This document shows, in pieces, positions 1 through 9,307 of a stretch of 64,000 nt of DNA (position 1 is its first letter; each line of letters begins with the position of its first letter). Origin of the DNA: Azospirillum brasilense (GTDB taxonomy: Bacteria > Pseudomonadota > Alphaproteobacteria > Azospirillales > Azospirillaceae); NCBI RefSeq assembly GCF_001315015.1, contig NZ_CP012916.1:378501-442500 (forward strand), in the 5' to 3' direction. The notes below the pieces were generated by a model, which saw only the letters and a list, made by a program, of their open reading frames with translations, was not told the origin of the DNA and ran no database searches. The position numbers were made by a program, and so were the translations under genes.

Positions 1-1161
1 GGACGCGACGCCAAACAGGTTCAGCATGGTGGTCAGCTTGGCCGCCGTCTCCTCCCACTCCGCCGCCGGGTCGGAGTCCGCGACGACGCCGGCCCCGGCG
101 TAGAGGCGCAGATGCCGGCCCTGGACCAGCCCGCAGCGGATGGACAGCGCCCATTCGCCGTTGCCCCGGCTGTCCATCCAGCCGACCATGCCGCCGTACC
201 AGTTGCGGGCGTAGCCCTCCAGCCGGTCGATGGCGTCGCGGGCGAGGCCGGTCGGCGTGCCGCAGATCGCCGGCGTCGGGTGCAGCGCGTGGGCGAGCCG
301 CAGCGACGACACCGTGGGATCGACCAGCTCACCAGTCAGTTCGGTGGACAGATGCAGCATGGTCGGGGTGCGGATCACGCTGGGCGCGTCCGGAACGGAC
401 AACGGGCTGCAATGGCCGGCGAGCGCCGCGCACACGGCATCGACGACGTAGCGGTGCTCCGTCCGGTCCTTCGTGGAGGCGAGCAGGGCGGCGGTGCGCT
501 GGCGCTCCACCTCGGCGGACGGGCTGCGTGGGGCGGACCCGGCCAGCGGATTGCTGACCACGGTCCGCCCGGTCTTGCGGATCAGCAGTTCCGGGCTTGC
601 CCCCACCAGGGTCTGGCCGTAGGCGACCGGGGCCGCGAAGACGTGGGCGCCGGGATTCTGCCGCAGCAGGGCGCGCAGCAGGCGGCCCGGCGCGAAGGCC
701 TCGCGCGCTTCCACGTCGAGCGGGCGCGACAGAACGACCTTCTTCAACGCGGTGTCGCGGAACAGGCCGATGGCCTGGGTCACCGCCGCTTCGAAGGCGT
801 TGCGCCCCACCGTCTCCTCGATGGCTTTCAAAGCGACGGGGTCGGGGTCGGCGGCCATGCGGCCGGCGTCCTCGTAATCGCAATGGTCGGGGATGAACAG
901 GCGGGCGTGCTGGCGTCCGTCGAAGGGGACGGTGCCGACCAGAATGGGATTCTCGACACCCTGGGCCTTGCGGCGGCGGAAGGCGCGGTCCAGCGCTTCC
1001 TCCCACCGGCCATCGGCGAAGCTGCGGTCGTCGAGGGCGACGTCGAGCCGCTCATTCACGCCGTAGGCTTTCAGGACGCGGCCGCGCGAGGCGAAGGCGA
1101 AATCCGGGTCGGAACGGCCGCCGGGCGGCCGCTCCCCGGTGGGCAGGGGTAGAACGTCCAT
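1..1161 (-). CDS. dhbC: Isochorismate synthase (DhbC/EntC type), 3' end outside window
   Basis: The enzyme converts chorismate to isochorismate, the first step toward 2,3-dihydroxybenzoate and catecholate siderophores. The 387 visible codons carry the chorismate-binding fold nearly complete: the base-lysine segment LKKVVLSRPL, SPELLIRK followed by NPLAGS, the TELTG segment, HPTPAICGTPT, WYGGMVGWMD and the C-terminal LYAGAGVVADSDP with EWEET. Family members are about 390-400 residues, so only a few codons should be missing beyond base 1. The start ATG at 1161 has a GGAGG about 11 bases upstream. A Fur-box-like palindrome lies about 145 bp upstream, so iron repression is likely. The genes for the rest of 2,3-DHB synthesis are presumably just left of the window. 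A salicylate-route isochorismate synthase is the alternative; the EntS and FepA-type neighbours favour a catecholate. Confidence 0.9.
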   Translation of the reverse strand, partial: MDVLPLPTGERPPGGRSDPDFAFASRGRVLKAYGVNERLDVALDDRSFADGRWEEALDRAFRRRKAQGVENPILVGTVPFDGRQHARLFIPDHCDYEDAGRMAADPDPVALKAIEETVGRNAFEAAVTQAIGLFRDTALKKVVLSRPLDVEAREAFAPGRLLRALLRQNPGAHVFAAPVAYGQTLVGASPELLIRKTGRTVVSNPLAGSAPRSPSAEVERQRTAALLASTKDRTEHRYVVDAVCAALAGHCSPLSVPDAPSVIRTPTMLHLSTELTGELVDPTVSSLRLAHALHPTPAICGTPTGLARDAIDRLEGYARNWYGGMVGWMDSRGNGEWALSIRCGLVQGRHLRLYAGAGVVADSDPAAEWEETAAKLTTMLNLFGVAS

Positions 1162-1306
1162 GGAAACACGAGCCTCCACTGTCCATCCGCCAGGGCGGAC
1201 GACGTTGACATGTTCGGAAAAAGTGCGCCGCCATCGGTCCGTGTGGGCGCGGGAATCACCACCGGCGTTCTGCCAGGGCCATGAGCGGTGTCCGCATACA
1301 TATAAA

Positions 1307-1327
1307 TGCGAATGATTCTCATTCGCA
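1307..1327 (-). promoter_or_regulatory. Fur-box-like palindrome upstream of isochorismate synthase
   Basis: Half-sites TGCGAATGA and TCATTCGCA form a perfect 9-3-9 inverted repeat with spacer TTC. It matches the architecture of the classical Fur box (GATAATGAT...ATCATTATC). It lies between the RND permease stop and the isochorismate synthase start, so it most likely controls the latter. Two related sites occur upstream of the other iron genes in this window. Confidence 0.75.
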
Positions 1328-1395
1328 ATATAGGGATATGTCCAACTCCATGCAAGCGCTTTCTGCAACCGACGCGGGATTTTTCGCTCTCGGAA

Positions 1396-4300
1396 TTAGT
1401 CGCCCGCTTCGGCCACCCTCCGGTCGTGCGCCGAAGCGCCCAGCCGGTCGGACAGGCGGAAGACCAGCGACAGCACCACGGGCAGGACCGTCACCGTCAC
1501 CAGGCTGGAGATCAACAATCCGCACAGCACGACCAGCCCCAGCCCGCGGTACAGCTCCGTCCCGGCGCTGGACACCGCCACCATCGGGATCAGGCCGGCG
1601 ATGGTCGTCACCGTGGTGATCAGGATGGGGCGCATCCGGCTCTGCAAGGCGTCGGCGATGGCCTCCGCCCCGGACATGCCGTGCGTCCGGCGGTTCACGG
1701 CGGCCTGTTCGACGATCAGGATGGGGTTGTTCACCACCGTCCCGACCAGCACCAGGAAGCCCATCATGGTCAGCACGTCGAAGGGCTGCGGCGGGCCGAA
1801 GCCTCCGGGCAGGCCGGCGACGAGGTTGTAGAGCCACAGCCCGACCAGCCCGCCGCCGATCCCCGCGGGTACCACCGCCATGATGATCAGCGGATAGCCC
1901 CAGTGCGAGAAGACGGCGACCAGAACCAGATAGGTGATGGCGAGCGCCAGCAGGAACCCGCCGGTCAGGGCGGAGCGCAACTCGTCCAGCGATCCGCCGG
2001 CCCCGGTGATGCGGGTGCTCATCCCGTCGGGAATCACGCCCTCGGCGCGCAGCCGGTCCACCAGATCGGTCCGCACCGCGGCGATGCCGGATTCCAGCGC
2101 CACCGACCGTGGCGGGATGATGGTCAGGGTGACGGTCCGGAACCCGTCGATCCGCGCGATGCTGGAGGAGCCCACGGTTTCCCGCAGTTCGGCGAGGCTG
2201 GACAGCGGCACAGGGGCGCCGCGGCCGGTGTGGAGGACCAGATCGGCGAAGCCTTGGCGGTCGTGGCCCAGGCCCCCAGCCACCCGCAGATAGATGTCCA
2301 GCGTCTCGTCGTTCAGCAGATACTCGTCGGCGAAGGCGCCGTCGGAATAGGCGCGCAGCGTGTAGCCCAACTCGGCCAGCCCAATGCCCATCTCGGCGGC
2401 GCGCTCCCAATTCGGGTGCAGCTCCAGGAAGGGCTGCGACATGGCTAGCGTGGGCGGGGAGGGATCGCTGTTGACCTGCCCGTCGGGGAACAGGTCGCCC
2501 GCGCGGTCGAGCACCGTCAGCGCCGTGGCGTAGAGCGTGGTCAGGTCGCCGCCGCTCAGCTCCAGCCGGATGGCGCGGGCGCCGCCGCTGTTGCCGGAGA
2601 AGATCGACCCGCGCGCGGCGAAGCCGCGCATGCCGGGAATCGCCCGCATCCGCTTGGTGACGTTGGCGATCAGCGCGTCGGTGTCAGCGGGGTTCATCGG
2701 CTCCGTCACGAAACGGATGAAGCCGGGCCGGATGAAGCTCAGATTGACGCGCAGCGGCGGAATGCCGGTCTCGGCGTCGGTGTCCACGGCGCCCACCTGA
2801 CGGCTCAGCAGCGGGTCGATCTGGCGCCAGACCTCCAGCATCGACTCCATGTTGTAGCCGGGCGGAGCCGCCATGAAGCTGAAGACGGTGGCCTCCTCGC
2901 CCTCCGGCAGATATTCGGCGGGCGGCACCATGGTGAGCATGACGGCCGCCATGGCCGCGGCGGAGACGGCGAGGATCGCCAGCTCCCGCCGGGCGCTGCG
3001 CAACATCCAGCGCACCGCGGCGCCCAACGCGCCTTCCTTTGGCGCCTTTGCTGCCGGGGACGCCACCGACCAGCGCCCGGCGACCACGGGGACCAGGATC
3101 AGGGCGGCGACCATCGACATGATGACGGCGCCGGTGATGGCGATGGCGATGTCGGAATAGAGCTGCCCGGCCTCCGCCGTGATGAACAGCACCGGCAGGA
3201 AGACCAGGACGGTGGTGAGGGTGGAGGACAGGATTGCCGGCCACACTTCGGCGATGCCGTCCTCGGTCGCGGCGGCCTTCGACTTGCCCATGCGCAGGTG
3301 GCGGGCGATGGCGTCCAGCGCGACCACGCTGTTGTCCAGCGTCATGCCGATGGCGAAGGCGACGCCGGACAGCGAGATCACGTTGATGCTGCGCCCGGCG
3401 GCGGCCAGAACCAGCAGGGTCGCCAGCGTGCAGACCGGCATGCTCGCCGCCGCCGCCGCGGTCGCCGGGATGGAGCGCAGGAACAGCAGGAGCACCACCG
3501 CGGCCAGGACGCTGCCGGCGATCAGGTTGCTCAGCACATTGTCGATGGACCGCTCCATGTAGCGCACGTCCTCCGACAGCAGCCGCATGGTCAGCCCGCG
3601 CTCCTTCAGGGCGTGGCGGTTCAACTCCTCCACCGCCCCGGTGACGGCGTCCTTGACGGCGATGACGTTGGCGCCGGCCCGCTTGCCGATGGTGACGAGC
3701 AGGGTGGGGCGTCCGTCGGCGAAGGCGACGCTGCGCGCCTCCTGGGTCGCCATGGTCACCGAGCCGACGTCGCGCAGGCGGATGGCCGTTCCGTTCTCGC
3801 GCGCGACGATCAGGTCGGCCAGATCCTCCAGGTCGGCGAAGCGCCCGATGGTGCGCAGGAAATAGCGGCGCTTGCCGAAGTCGCGGTCGCCGCCGGAGAC
3901 GTCGCGGTTGCGCGCCCGCACGGCGTCGCGCACCGTCCCCACATTCAGGTTGCGGGCGGAGAGTTTCAGCGGGTCGAGCCGGATGTGGATTTCCTGCGCG
4001 GCCCCGCCGATCACCTCGGCCTTCGCCACGCCGGCCACACGCTCCAGCCGCGGGCGCAGGACGTTCTCGATCCAGTTGGTCTCGCGTTGGATGGAGTCCG
4101 CGTCGGTGGCACCGTCCAGCCGCTCGACGCCGAAGAACAGGAAGGGCTCGGCCGTCGCGGATTCGGCGACAATGCGCGGGCGGTCGACCGTTTCCGGATA
4201 GTCGGTGACCTGCGACAGCGCGTTGTCGATGTGGATCAGCGCCTCGTCGACGGAAGTGCCGGAGGGGAACTCCAGCTCCACCTGACCGCCGCCGAACTCG

Positions 4301-4545
4301 GCGCTGGAGGACAGGCGGACGAGGCCGGGGATCGCGCGCAGGTATTTCTCCTGCTCGATCAGGATTTCCTGCTCGACGTCCTGCGGGGTGGCGCCGGGCC
4401 AATTGGTGTCCACCATGATCCGGCGCGGGCTGATGTCGGGGATCATCTGCACCGGAATGCGGAAGACCGACACCGCGCCCAGCAGGCACAGGATCAGGAC
4501 CGACACCAAAGCGGCCAGCGGGTTGCGCAGGATCAGGCGGGTCAT
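1396..4545 (-). CDS. RND efflux permease (AcrB/HAE-1-like)
   Basis: This 1049-residue protein is full length for an inner-membrane RND pump. It shows the N-terminal membrane segment followed by the porter start (PVQMIPDISPRRIMV), two large periplasmic loops and two sets of membrane helices. In TM4 the proton-relay motif reads GMTLDNSVVALD, with DN where AcrB has DD. In TM10 the stretch GTVVNNPILIVEQ has Asn where AcrB has Lys; both variants are known in HAE-type pumps. The adaptor lies upstream across a repeat (4576-4692), and an EntS-type exporter and siderophore receptor precede it in the same direction. Export of the siderophore from the periplasm across the outer membrane is therefore plausible, as E. 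coli RND pumps do for enterobactin. That substrate is inferred. No TolC-like gene is in the window. Confidence 0.92.
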   Translation of the reverse strand: MTRLILRNPLAALVSVLILCLLGAVSVFRIPVQMIPDISPRRIMVDTNWPGATPQDVEQEILIEQEKYLRAIPGLVRLSSSAEFGGGQVELEFPSGTSVDEALIHIDNALSQVTDYPETVDRPRIVAESATAEPFLFFGVERLDGATDADSIQRETNWIENVLRPRLERVAGVAKAEVIGGAAQEIHIRLDPLKLSARNLNVGTVRDAVRARNRDVSGGDRDFGKRRYFLRTIGRFADLEDLADLIVARENGTAIRLRDVGSVTMATQEARSVAFADGRPTLLVTIGKRAGANVIAVKDAVTGAVEELNRHALKERGLTMRLLSEDVRYMERSIDNVLSNLIAGSVLAAVVLLLFLRSIPATAAAAASMPVCTLATLLVLAAAGRSINVISLSGVAFAIGMTLDNSVVALDAIARHLRMGKSKAAATEDGIAEVWPAILSSTLTTVLVFLPVLFITAEAGQLYSDIAIAITGAVIMSMVAALILVPVVAGRWSVASPAAKAPKEGALGAAVRWMLRSARRELAILAVSAAAMAAVMLTMVPPAEYLPEGEEATVFSFMAAPPGYNMESMLEVWRQIDPLLSRQVGAVDTDAETGIPPLRVNLSFIRPGFIRFVTEPMNPADTDALIANVTKRMRAIPGMRGFAARGSIFSGNSGGARAIRLELSGGDLTTLYATALTVLDRAGDLFPDGQVNSDPSPPTLAMSQPFLELHPNWERAAEMGIGLAELGYTLRAYSDGAFADEYLLNDETLDIYLRVAGGLGHDRQGFADLVLHTGRGAPVPLSSLAELRETVGSSSIARIDGFRTVTLTIIPPRSVALESGIAAVRTDLVDRLRAEGVIPDGMSTRITGAGGSLDELRSALTGGFLLALAITYLVLVAVFSHWGYPLIIMAVVPAGIGGGLVGLWLYNLVAGLPGGFGPPQPFDVLTMMGFLVLVGTVVNNPILIVEQAAVNRRTHGMSGAEAIADALQSRMRPILITTVTTIAGLIPMVAVSSAGTELYRGLGLVVLCGLLISSLVTVTVLPVVLSLVFRLSDRLGASAHDRRVAEAGD

Positions 4546-4575
4546 CGTGACTCCGGAAAGGAAATTTGCGGTTTT

Positions 4576-4692
4576 CCCTCTCCCCTCCGGGGAGAGGGTT
4601 AGGGTGAGGGGGTTGCGCGTTTTGGAACGTCCGGCAAAAGCGCAACCCCCTCACCGGCCCTCCGGGCCACCCTCTCCCCGGAGGGGAGAGGG
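4576..4692. repeat. GC-rich intergenic repeat, type 1 (copy A)
   Basis: The element begins with CCCTCTCCCC, TCCGGGGAGAGGG and a GGGTGAGGGGG arm. It ends with the mirrored CCCTCACCGGCC, a CCCTCTCCCC stretch and GGAGGGGAGAGGG, so it can fold into nested hairpins. Similar elements occur at 22675-22783 and 29997-30114. It fills most of the gap between adaptor and permease and could attenuate permease expression. Confidence 0.8.
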
Positions 4693-4716
4693 TTCATCAA
4701 CACGCACTTCGGACCT

Positions 4717-5802
4717 TCACCCCACCATGTCCGGGACGACCGGCTGTTCGGGGCGTAGGCCCTCGTTGCCCTGGACGACCACCAGATCGTCGGGACGAAG
4801 CTCGGGGCTGAGGACCTCTACGTGGTCGCCGGAATGGCGGCCCGTGCGCACCGCCACCGGGCGAGCGACCGCCCCGTCGCCGCCGCGCTGCACCACCCAG
4901 ACGCGGGCGCTGCCGTCGGGATGGCGCTGCACCGCGTCCACCGGGACCTGGAGCGCGATCTCCGCCGTTCCCGGCGCCGGGCCAAGCGCGACGCCGACGC
5001 GCGCCGACATGCCGGGCATCAGCCGCCCCTCGGGGTTGGGAAGCGCGATGTGGACGCGGAAGCTGCGGCTGACCGGATCGGCGGCGGGCACCACCCGCTC
5101 GACCGCCGCGGCGATGCCGGCCCCCTCCGCCGCGTCGGCGACCAGAACGGTGACCGGCGTGCCGGCCTCGATGCGCCCGTGCTGGCGCTCCGGCACATCG
5201 ACGACGACGCGCAGCGGGTCGGTGACGGTGAGCTGAAGCACCGAGCCGCCGGACCCCACCCACTCCCCGCGCCCGGTGCGCCGTTCGGTGACCACCCCGG
5301 CGAAGGGCGCGGTCAGCCCGTGACGCGCCACCTGCTCCCGCTGGATGGCGACGGCGGCGCGGAGCTGACGAACCTTGGCCTCCTCAATGGCGGCCTGGGC
5401 GAGCTGCGTGCGGAAGCGGGATTGCGAGACGCTCTGCACGCCGGCCAGCGCCTCCGCTTCGCGGGCCAGCCGCAGGGCGTCGCGCTGGAGGTGTTCGGCC
5501 TCGGCCAGGGAATGCTCCAGCCGCTCCAGCTCCAGCCGGGCAATGGTGTCGTCCAGCCGCAGCAAGGGTTGCCCGGCGTCCACCCGGTCGCCGGCCTCGA
5601 CCAGCAGGGCGTCCACCCGGCCCTCGACCTGGGCGGAGAGGGCGCTGCTCTGCGGCGACACCAGTGTGCCGGGGAGGTGCAGCGTCTGGCGGACGGGGGC
5701 GGCGACCACCGCCGTCACCTTCACCCGCGTCTGGGCGGCGGCCGGAAGCGCCGCGGCGAGCAGGGCCGCGGCCAGCAGGATCGGCATGGCGCGGGTCATC
5801 AT
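4717..5802 (-). CDS. RND periplasmic adaptor (membrane fusion protein)
   Basis: This 361-residue adaptor links an RND permease to an outer-membrane channel. It starts with a signal peptide (MMTRAMPILLAAALL to AAAQ), then a lipoyl-like half (LVSPQSSALSAQVEGRVD), a coiled-coil hairpin around residues 85-150, the second lipoyl half (APFAGVVTERR) and a beta-barrel/membrane-proximal domain. The frame is open further upstream. I chose ATG 5802 because it has GGAGGGAAA about 6 bases upstream, overlaps the stop of the EntS-like gene by ATGA, and gives a clean signal peptide. Translational coupling with the exporter supports a joint role in siderophore export. The RND permease follows after a repeat-containing gap of about 170 bp. 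Confidence 0.9.
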   Translation of the reverse strand: MMTRAMPILLAAALLAAALPAAAQTRVKVTAVVAAPVRQTLHLPGTLVSPQSSALSAQVEGRVDALLVEAGDRVDAGQPLLRLDDTIARLELERLEHSLAEAEHLQRDALRLAREAEALAGVQSVSQSRFRTQLAQAAIEEAKVRQLRAAVAIQREQVARHGLTAPFAGVVTERRTGRGEWVGSGGSVLQLTVTDPLRVVVDVPERQHGRIEAGTPVTVLVADAAEGAGIAAAVERVVPAADPVSRSFRVHIALPNPEGRLMPGMSARVGVALGPAPGTAEIALQVPVDAVQRHPDGSARVWVVQRGGDGAVARPVAVRTGRHSGDHVEVLSPELRPDDLVVVQGNEGLRPEQPVVPDMVG

Positions 5803-7061
5803 CCGTTTCCCTCCAAGGCAGGATCGCTCATCGGCGCTCCGCGCATCGTGGTGGCGGTGGCGGTCACGGCGGCGGCGAGCGCCAAGGCGCCCAGGCCCAG
5901 CGCCAGGATTCCCACGGCGGGGCTCAGCAGCGTCGCCAGCAGGCCCATGCCGATGGTGCCGGCGCTGTCGCCGAACACGTCCTGCGCGGTCCACAGGCTG
6001 TTGACGCGGCCCAGCAGCCGGTCGGGCGTGTGGCCCTGGACCATGCTGTATTCCAGAAGCGAGGCAATGGAGGTGGCGTAGCCGAACAGCACCAGCACGG
6101 GCAGCGCCACATAGAAGCCATTGGGAAGGCTTCCGGCGGCCCCGATCACGGCGACACAGGCGAAGGCGCCCATGCAGGCGCCGCCCATCGCCAGACCCGG
6201 CCGCTCCAGTCGCGCACCCCAGCCGCTGAGCGCGGCGCCCAGCGTCGCCCCGATGGGAACGGCGCTGTACATCAGCCCGGTCTCGAAGGCGCCGCCGCCG
6301 AACGCCTCATCGACCAGAGCCGGGAAGAGGATTCGGATGGAGGTGACGACCGTGGTCAGGCAACCGAGCGCGGCCACGCTCAAGATCACCTTGTGGCCGG
6401 CGAGGAAGGCGAAGGCCTGCGCCATGGCGCGCAACGGATTCTCCCCGGCCTCGCCCTGCGGCATCATCCGGGGCAGGCCGAGCAGCGTCAGAACGGTCAG
6501 CCCGGTGCCCAGCGCCGTCAGCAGATAAACCCAGCCGACGCCCAGCCCGGCGATCAGCAGGCCGCCCAGCGCCGGCGACAGGATGGTGGCGACGCGCATC
6601 GACAGCATGCCCAGCGCGCGGGCTTGCACCAGATTGGCGCGCCCGACGAGATGCGGCATCGCCGCCATCAGCGCGTTGACACCGATGGCTCCGAAGAAGC
6701 CGTCCCAGAAGGACAGGGCGTAGATCGCCGGAAGGGACGGGGAGGGCAGCGCCGCGTTGGCGGCCAGCCCGAGGAAGCCCAGGCCGCAGAGGCTGCGGGC
6801 GACCAGGATCAGGCGGCGGCGGTCCATCCGGTCGGCCAGCACGCCGCCCAGCAGCAGGCCCAGGAACATGCCGACGCCGTCGCAGGCGGCGGCCATCCCG
6901 ACCTGAAGGCTCGACCCGGTGAGGGCGTAGACCTGGAGCGGCACCGCCACCGACAGCAGGCCGAGCGCCATCAGCGAAATCGTCCGGGCGATCAGCACGC
7001 GGCGGAAATCGGGGTTGGTTCTCAGAAGGCTGAGATCGACGAAAAGGTTCGACAGGGTCAT
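5799..7061 (-). CDS. entS: EntS-type MFS siderophore exporter
   Basis: This 420-residue inner-membrane MFS protein closely follows the pattern of E. coli EntS, which moves enterobactin from cytoplasm to periplasm. Recognisable segments are DLSLLRTNPDFRRVLIARTI, the loop-2 motif GGVLADRMDRRRL, LPSPSLPAIYALSFWDGFFG and LLGRVNSLWTAQDVFGDSAG. About 12 hydrophobic segments are visible. It sits between the FepA-type receptor (106 bp upstream) and the RND adaptor (4-base overlap), in one leftward transcription unit likely run from the Fur-box promoter near 9208. The exact siderophore is not deducible. A general MFS efflux role is the less likely alternative. Confidence 0.9.
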   Translation of the reverse strand: MTLSNLFVDLSLLRTNPDFRRVLIARTISLMALGLLSVAVPLQVYALTGSSLQVGMAAACDGVGMFLGLLLGGVLADRMDRRRLILVARSLCGLGFLGLAANAALPSPSLPAIYALSFWDGFFGAIGVNALMAAMPHLVGRANLVQARALGMLSMRVATILSPALGGLLIAGLGVGWVYLLTALGTGLTVLTLLGLPRMMPQGEAGENPLRAMAQAFAFLAGHKVILSVAALGCLTTVVTSIRILFPALVDEAFGGGAFETGLMYSAVPIGATLGAALSGWGARLERPGLAMGGACMGAFACVAVIGAAGSLPNGFYVALPVLVLFGYATSIASLLEYSMVQGHTPDRLLGRVNSLWTAQDVFGDSAGTIGMGLLATLLSPAVGILALGLGALALAAAVTATATTMRGAPMSDPALEGNG

Positions 7062-7167
7062 GGGCGGGCCTTTCCGGCACCGGCGCCCGCGGCAACGGGA
7101 GCAAGGGCGGCTTTCAGACAGCGGGCGCGCCCGCCCCCGGAGCAGGCCGGGGACGGGCGGCGGCGGA

Positions 7168-9177
7168 TCAGAAGCGGTAGTTGGCGGAGACGTAATAGTT
7201 GCGCCCCACCTCCACCGACGTGAAATTGACGTTCTTTTCGCTGAGGATGACGTCGGTGATGTTCTTGACGCCGGCGCCGACGGTCAGCGCCTCGGTGACG
7301 TCGGCGCTGACGCCCCAGTTCAGCAGGGTGTAGCCGGGCATCTTGCTGGTACCCTGGAGCTGCGGGCCGGTGTAGCTGGTCGACACCGACGTGCTGAAAT
7401 TGTCCAGCGCCTGCCAGGTCAGGGAGGCGTTGACCTTGTGGCGCGGACGGTAGTCCAGCTCCGCGCCGTTGCTCTGCTCGGTGTAGAGGTAGGTGTAATT
7501 GCCCGACAGCAGCAGCTTCGGCGTCAGACTGACGGAGCCGGTCACCTCGACGCCCGAGATGTCGACGTTGTTGATGTTGCTCCAATTGCGGGCGACGGCC
7601 ACCGGATCGTAGACCGCCTGGATCATGTCCTTGACCTTGTTGTGGAACAGCACGACGCTGCCGTCCCAGCGGTCATGACGGGTTTCCAGGCCGATCTCGT
7701 AGTTGGTGCTGGTCTCCGGTTCGAGGTCCGGGTTGCCCGACAGGAAGCAGCGGCCGCCACAGCTCACGACCCGGTATTCGCGGCTGAGCTGGTAGGCGTC
7801 CGGCGCCTTGTAGCCCTGGCTGACGCCGGCCTTGAGCGACAGCCCGTCGGTCAGCGCGTAGACGACGTTGGCGCGGCTGGTGAAGTTGCCGCCGAAGATC
7901 TCGTGGTGGTCGTAGCGGGTGCCGACCGTCAGGCTCAGCCCGTCGATCAGCCCGATCTGGTCCTGCAGATAGACGGCCTTCTGCCCGATCTCCGACTTGC
8001 CGGACTGCAGGAAGGTGTTGGGGTCCTCAACCGTCTGCTTGCGGTATTCCGCACCCGCGGTCAGCCGGTTGAAGCCGAGCTGGAAGTTGGAGCGACCGTG
8101 CAGGAAGAGGTTCTTCTCCTTCAGGTGCCGCTGCTGCGGCGCGTTGAAGGAGGAGTTGTAGTCGTCGATGCGGCCGTCCTCGTAGTTGGCCTCCACCAGC
8201 GTGTCGCCCCAGCCCCAGTTGCCGCGGTGGGCGGCGCCGAAGGTGTTGCGGACGATCTCCTGCTTCTGGGAGGAGAGCCAGCGGTCGTAATAGCCGCGTG
8301 GCCGGTTGTCGCGGTTCAGGCCGTAATTGGCCTCCAGCGTCTGGTTCTCCGTCACGTCGAAGGCCAGTGTGGTCAGCAGGTTCGCCAGGTTCTTCTTTTC
8401 CAGAACCGGAACGACGCCGTTGTAGCGGGAGTCGTCGTACCAGGCCTGCCGGTTGAAATACTCAGCGGCGACCGAGGCCGACACCTTGTCCACGATCGGG
8501 CCGGCGGCATAGAGGCCGGTGCGGTACTGGGTGCCGCCGCGGCCCGGCTCGACGACGCGGTAGTCGCCGTTGATCTCGCCCGACCACTTGTCGGTCGGCT
8601 TCTTGGTGATGATGTTGACCACGCCGCCGATGGCGTCGGAGCCGTAGAGCGATGACATCGGGCCGCGCACGACCTCCACCCGCTCGATGGCCGACATCGG
8701 GATCGAGTGGTAGTCGAAGTCGCCGCCGCGCCACAGCGCGTCGGAGGTGGACACCCGGCGCCCGTTCACCAGCACCAGCGAGTAGTTCTGGCCCATGCCG
8801 CGGATCACCACCTCGTCGCGGCCGGTGGCGTCGGTGCGGTCGTTCACGCCCACCGAGCGGCCCAGGACTTCCGGCAGGCCGGAGGAGGCCACGCCCTCCC
8901 TCTTCAGATCCTCCGACGTGATGACGGTGGTGAAGGCGGGAGCGGTCAGCGTGCTTTGTGCGGTGCCGGTCGCCGTCACCGTCACCGGCCCCAGCGTCTG
9001 GACGGCGGCAGGCGACCCTTGCGCGGCGGCCTGCTGGGCCAGCGCCGGCGTTCCCCCCGCCAGCGCCGCCGCCAGAGCCGCACCCATCATGGTTGCGGAT
9101 TTCCCTGCCGCCACCGGGCGGCCCGCTGCCGCCCCTTCCTTTGCACACGCCCCCGATGTGCGAATGGTCATTCTCAT
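7168..9177 (-). CDS. TonB-dependent siderophore receptor (FepA-like)
   Basis: This 669-residue outer-membrane receptor has a long N-terminal region with a signal sequence (hydrophobic MMGAALAAALAGG to ALAQQ). The plug domain lies at about residues 75-190, with the receptor pattern VVIRGMGQNYSLVLVNGRRV, GGDFDYHSIPMSAIERVEV and GPMSSLYGSDAIGGVVNII. The 22-strand barrel ends in YYVSANYRF, with the terminal Phe expected for BAM recognition. A TonB-box-like segment (VTVTAT) precedes the plug. ATG 9177 is preceded by AGGGG at a good distance. The plug resembles enterobactin/catecholate receptors, in line with the isochorismate synthase and EntS-like exporter. A Fur-box-like site at 9208-9226 lies directly upstream, so iron repression is expected. 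Confidence 0.92.
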   Translation of the reverse strand: MRMTIRTSGACAKEGAAAGRPVAAGKSATMMGAALAAALAGGTPALAQQAAAQGSPAAVQTLGPVTVTATGTAQSTLTAPAFTTVITSEDLKREGVASSGLPEVLGRSVGVNDRTDATGRDEVVIRGMGQNYSLVLVNGRRVSTSDALWRGGDFDYHSIPMSAIERVEVVRGPMSSLYGSDAIGGVVNIITKKPTDKWSGEINGDYRVVEPGRGGTQYRTGLYAAGPIVDKVSASVAAEYFNRQAWYDDSRYNGVVPVLEKKNLANLLTTLAFDVTENQTLEANYGLNRDNRPRGYYDRWLSSQKQEIVRNTFGAAHRGNWGWGDTLVEANYEDGRIDDYNSSFNAPQQRHLKEKNLFLHGRSNFQLGFNRLTAGAEYRKQTVEDPNTFLQSGKSEIGQKAVYLQDQIGLIDGLSLTVGTRYDHHEIFGGNFTSRANVVYALTDGLSLKAGVSQGYKAPDAYQLSREYRVVSCGGRCFLSGNPDLEPETSTNYEIGLETRHDRWDGSVVLFHNKVKDMIQAVYDPVAVARNWSNINNVDISGVEVTGSVSLTPKLLLSGNYTYLYTEQSNGAELDYRPRHKVNASLTWQALDNFSTSVSTSYTGPQLQGTSKMPGYTLLNWGVSADVTEALTVGAGVKNITDVILSEKNVNFTSVEVGRNYYVSANYRF

Positions 9178-9207
9178 ATCCCCTGATTAGGCGTATCTGT
9201 GTCTGCT

Positions 9208-9226
9208 AATGCGAGTCATTCGCAAT
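9208..9226 (-). promoter_or_regulatory. Fur-box-like site upstream of the siderophore receptor operon
   Basis: The sequence AATGCGAGTCATTCGCAAT is an imperfect palindrome sharing the TCATTCGCA half-site with the perfect site at 1307-1327. It lies about 30 bp upstream of the receptor start, where it could block a promoter for the receptor, exporter, adaptor and permease genes. Confidence 0.65.
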
Positions 9227-9307
9227 AACGGGATTGGATTGTTAGTGCATATCCCCTATGGCCGCAAGGGATATGACTCGGTTCGGTTGTTTTTCGGGTG
9301 CTCTCGA

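Noticed and set aside
1396..4545. Loss of proton-relay function in the RND pump because of DN instead of DD
   Set aside because: DN in TM4 and Asn in place of the TM10 Lys are recurrent in functional HAE-type permeases, so this is not treated as a defect.
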